Source of the DNA: Amoebophrya sp. AT5.2
Lineage: Eukaryota; Sar; Dinophyceae; Syndiniales; Amoebophryaceae
DNA length: 10,466 nt
Direction of reading: 5' to 3'
Assembly (NCBI GenBank): GCA_005223375.1
Contig: RXOD01006399.1
Coordinates: forward strand, 1-10,466
Shown: positions 7,204 through 10,466 of the stretch, one piece after another
Numbering within the stretch: position 1 is the first letter of the stretch
How the letters are laid out: every line of letters begins with the position of its first letter
Position numbers and translations under genes: made by a program
The notes under the pieces: model-generated
What the model was told of the DNA's origin: nothing
The model's database searches: none
The model's input: the letters and a program-made list of their open reading frames with translations, nothing else

Positions 7204-7545
7204 TTAGTCGAATAGTATAGGCATACCGAACTTATGATGATGCCTCAGCTCTAGTGGTAGGCCAAGAGGGCCCTGCACTACGTCGATAGCTTTCAGAAAT
7301 TCTAGTGGCGCAACTGTTCCCCGACCCCGTACACAGTTATAATATAAAGGAGTCGCAGAGGACTGTCCTCCGGAGTTCATGTTGATCTGCTGAGTGATGT
7401 TCAACTCCATGCCATCGATGCCAAAACGAGGATCCGCTGTGCGTAGGGAGCTCGAGCCGGTGTTCAATTTCTCAAGAATTTCCCTTGACTGTTTCTGTTG
7501 GCGTCCCGGATCGAGCCGGTGTTCAATTTCGCAAGCATTGCCCAT
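7204..7545 (-). CDS. Hypothetical 113-residue ORF, doubtful
   Basis: An ATG-initiated minus-strand frame begins at 7545 and ends near 7204. The product is mixed and soluble-looking, with no signal peptide, membrane helix or motif I recognise. It is crossed by a 20-bp direct repeat whose 59-nt offset puts the two copies in different frames (giving EIEHRLD and KLNTGSS). That argues against long-term coding constraint. It could be a young or decayed gene, a transposon remnant or chance. Confidence 0.15.
   Translation of the reverse strand: MGNACEIEHRLDPGRQQKQSREILEKLNTGSSSLRTADPRFGIDGMELNITQQINMNSGGQSSATPLYYNCVRGRGTVAPLEFLKAIDVVQGPLGLPLELRHHHKFGMPILFD
7452..7530. repeat. 20-bp direct repeat pair, 59 nt apart
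   Basis: TCGAGCCGGTGTTCAATTTC occurs at 7452-7471 and 7511-7530, followed by TCAAG and GCAAG, so 24 of the 25 bases match. The sequence between the copies is not repetitive. This is another example of short local duplication. The offset is not a multiple of three. Confidence 0.9.
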
Positions 7546-7705
7546 GACACGATCACGATCAGAGTGTTCCCCGTTCTGAATTACTTAAGTAAATGCGATG
7601 GTGAAGGAGATCTTCTGACCGGTGGTACCTACTTAGGCGCATCGAGTTCCATGGGGATCACCGTGTCGCGAAGACGATCCACAAAAAGATCTCACAGATG
7701 GTGAC

Positions 7706-7760
<55 letters not shown>
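7706..7760. repeat. (GAT)18 trinucleotide microsatellite
   Basis: Eighteen uninterrupted GAT units run from 7706 to 7759, plus one extra G, directly preceded by GGTGAC. It lies just after the stop of a short + strand frame ending TCACAGATGGTGA, so it is not obviously coding. Length is likely to vary between strains, and assembly could be inexact here. Confidence 0.97.
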
Positions 7761-7893
7761 CTCTCGTGTTGTAACTACGATCAGGGCCAGGGGCTGAATC
7801 GCTTCACTATTGACATTTATTTTTGAGACCCTAAAATGGGTAATTACAATTTTTCGATCCATGGCTAGCAAGCTGGCCGCTCAATCCGCCTGA

Positions 7894-7980
7894 GCAATTC
7901 TCTTTTTCTGTTCTGAGATCCCCTGGAGATCCTCTGCTCTGAGATCCCCTCCTGGAGATCCTCTGGTCGGAGATCACCAG
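7894..7980. repeat. Dispersed AGATCCCCTGG repeat, copy B, expanded in tandem
   Basis: Starts like copy A (GCAATTCTCT, then CTGTTCTGAGATCCCCTGG). The core then repeats: TCTGAGATCCCCTGGAGATC, then TCTGAGATCCCCTCCTGGAG, then a decayed TCGGAGATCACCAGG that runs into the hairpin at 7978. Three successive cores sit about 26-31 nt apart, against one core at 3916-3957. Confidence 0.75.
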
Positions 7981-8036
7981 GTTCAGCTACATCGGAGATT
8001 CTTCTGATTGGTGGATCTCCGATGTGGCTGAGCCTG
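7978..8036. repeat. 22-bp inverted repeat / strong hairpin
   Basis: The left arm 7978-7999 (CAGGTTCAG...CGGAGAT) pairs with the right arm 8015-8036 (ATCTCCGATG...GAGCCTG) around a 15-nt loop. Only two of 22 positions are not Watson-Crick, and both are T opposite G, so a + strand transcript would be paired throughout with two G-U wobbles. No run of T follows, so it does not look like a bacterial terminator. It could be a miniature inverted-repeat element, an introner-like insert, a small-RNA precursor or an mRNA 3' structure. Confidence 0.85.
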
Positions 8037-8351
8037 CTGTTGAATCTAATCACCTATGAGCTTGAGGATCCGTCACTAGTACAGGGACAAAGGCAATAGC
8101 AAATAAAGGCAAAGGCCTACGGCTTCGGGTACAAAGAAAAACTTACTGGATAGACTGCACATTTCGACTCAGCGATTGAGGCGCAGGACGGGAGAGTGAT
8201 TGTCCTCGATAAAAAGGCGCATAATTTATAATTGCTTCCGATGACCATGACACGCGGTGGAGGAGATAGCGTCTTGTGTGAAATCTCCTGTACCTAAGCC
8301 AGCGCCAGCAGCAGCACAGTAGTTATCGCGCATACCAAACGCAGAACTTGA

Positions 8352-9449
<1,098 letters not shown>

Positions 9450-9879
9450 TCATGGATCATGAACCTATTACAAGGTCGTGGGACTGAAGAAGCGAAGCGA
9501 CAGCGTTAACCCATATATCTGACGACCAAGAAGCGACTATGGTTGTGTATTCTTCCGCGCGAAGAATGGCATGATCGCCAAAAGAACGACCACTACAGCA
9601 ACAATGAAAAAAAATTGGCGACGAGGCAGATGGTTCGGCTTCGCCGAGTAGCTGTTGCAAGCATCTCGAGCTCGATGCTCGTCCCTCTGACTCTGGCTGG
9701 GGCTTTGTGGCTGTGTTCATTGACTTCGTGAAGCGAATCTACTTTTTCTTTTTTTCTTTCGTGTGGTTACCGTTACCCCGCGCCAAGGTCAGATAGACAG
9801 GAGTGTTTCTCGTCACCAGACTAGCACTTTTACCTCCTTCATCCTCTATTCTTTCAGACTACATACTAGAATCAAGAAT
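9450..9879. other. Spacer between deaminase and transporter genes
   Basis: No supported gene. GCGAAGCGACAG from the deaminase 3' end (9426-9437) recurs at 9492-9503, suggesting a small duplication. A + strand 33-codon frame (9630-9731) would encode a short hydrophobic peptide, MVRLRRVAVASISSSM onward, and a 15-codon frame starts at 9604. Either could be an upstream ORF or chance. A dense pyrimidine tract precedes the transporter start. Confidence 0.45.
9828..9857 (+). promoter_or_regulatory. Candidate splice or trans-splice acceptor before the transporter gene
   Basis: A 30-nt stretch, mostly C and T and ending CTATTCTTTCAG at 9857, is the cleanest acceptor-like site in the window, 22 nt before the ATG at 9880. 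It fits either a spliced-leader addition site or the 3' end of a 5'-leader intron. If it is the mRNA 5' end, any start upstream is excluded. Confidence 0.45.
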
Positions 9880-10386
9880 ATGACTTCTACCAGCCGACGC
9901 GACAAGTCTCCTAAGCCGCGGGGGGGCAGCTCCGCCTCCCGTGCGTCGACTACGCCGACGTCCACGTCCGCAAAGGCGAGAAAAAAGTCTGCTGGACGCG
10001 GCACAACGAGAGCTGCATCCCCTCTCGACAGCGCAGCAGCTAAAACAAGGGAAAATCAAAATGCCGCCTCGCCGCTCCACAGTTTTGCGGCTGCTGCCAG
10101 TTACGTGGTCGTTTCGATGTTGATGACGCTGCTGAACAAGCAGATCATTTCCAAGGTGCGGTTTCCCGGCACCAATTTTCTGCTCTTTTGCGAGTGCTTC
10201 ATCGCGACCGTGCTCGTCTACCCCACACTACAACAAAAGCCCCAACCGCTCCAACCACAAAATTTGAAGTACCTGTTTCTCTGCACCGCGGCGAAGGCGG
10301 GGAACATGTACTTCAGCTTTCTCTCCTATGGCCATTTATTCATATTCTACTTCACGTCTAACTACTTTAAAAATTTTGAACTACTG
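9880..10386 (+). CDS. Nucleotide-sugar transporter, GDP-mannose transporter-like, first exon (partial)
   Basis: N-terminal part of a drug/metabolite-superfamily nucleotide-sugar transporter, which exchanges a nucleotide sugar for the nucleotide monophosphate across the Golgi or ER membrane. The ATG at 9880 (A at -3) is the first credible start; the frame is open from about 9763 but without an upstream ATG. Residues 1-68 are a basic, Ser/Thr/Ala-rich cytosolic tail. Membrane helix 1 (about 69-90) contains SMLMTLLNKQI, close to the ILMTxxNK of Vrg4-type transporters. Helix 2 (about 97-114) and helix 3 (about 129-150) follow. NYFKNFELL (161-169) resembles the IFKNLTIIL segment of Vrg4. After Leu169 (10386) the frame continues to a TAG at 10417 as Gly-rich, unrelated sequence, so an intron, frameshift or decay begins near there. 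GDP-mannose as substrate is a best guess; the GALNK-type substrate motif lies in the missing part. Confidence 0.82.
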
Positions 10387-10466
10387 CCCGGCGGCGGGGC
10401 ACGGGGCTGGAAGGAGTAGGGAAAAGGTTCAGACTCCAAGCCCCTTCACCACAGCGGGAGGCATCC
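10387..10466. other. Probable intron start or non-coding flank after the transporter exon
   Basis: G-rich sequence (GGCGGCGGGGCACGGGG) in which transporter similarity stops. No GT dinucleotide occurs from 10363 to 10415. The first is at 10416, where AAGGA/GTAGGG would be a passable donor but would add about ten unrelated Gly-rich residues. The sequence ends before any acceptor or next exon can be judged. Confidence 0.45.

Noticed and set aside
830..8273. AGGAGATAGCGTC shared by 830-842 (duplicated element) and 8261-8273 (before the deaminase)
   Set aside because: A single 13-mer match is near chance expectation for a window this size. No wider homology surrounds it.
9763..9879. Upstream extension of the transporter frame
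   Set aside because: The frame is open, but the nominal start is GTG. The first ATG is at 9880, and a strong acceptor-like AG at 9857 lies inside the extension.

Overview
The window looks like nuclear DNA of a microbial eukaryote. The coding sequences are GC-rich and the spacers are AT-richer and full of repeats. The proteins are recognisably eukaryotic: a membrane-anchored pepsin-type protease, an ADAT2-type tRNA deaminase and a Golgi-type nucleotide-sugar transporter. All four convincing genes lie on the + strand, head to tail. Each starts at an ATG, mostly in a good eukaryotic context, and has a pyrimidine-rich stretch ending in AG upstream. One-way gene order, possible trans-splice acceptors, and a last exon that ends without a usable GT donor suggest a dinoflagellate-like alveolate (an Amoebophrya or Perkinsus relative, for example). 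This assignment is an inference. I found no spliced-leader RNA, rRNA or tRNA to confirm it.

Layout. 1-1436: spacer with a pyrimidine tandem array at the left edge and a ~250-bp element present twice (609-856 and 966-1215), plus a small third fragment. 1437-3572: complete type II membrane aspartic protease of 711 residues. 3573-4745: spacer with one copy of a dispersed AGATCCCCTGG repeat and a CT tract. 4746-6104: complete 452-residue protein with an N-terminal ubiquitin-like fold and an unrecognised C-terminal region. 6105-8423: 2.3-kb spacer with possible coding fragments, short direct repeats, an 18-copy GAT microsatellite, a second copy of the dispersed repeat and a strong 22-bp hairpin. 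8424-9449: complete ADAT2-like tRNA adenosine deaminase with an unusual HCE active-site triplet and two long insertions. 9880 to about 10386: first exon of a nucleotide-sugar transporter that continues beyond the window.

Nothing ties the four genes into one pathway. The neighbours look unrelated, as expected where each mRNA is matured separately. A recurring feature is recent short tandem duplication, both inside coding regions (24, ~51 and ~30 nt) and in spacers (59 and 357 nt spacing). I see no CRISPR array, insertion sequence, viral gene or complete transposon. The best leads for something undescribed are the duplicated element with conserved nested inverted repeats at 609-1215, the hairpin at 7978-8036, the unknown C-terminal region of the ubiquitin-like protein, and the HCE variant of the deaminase.
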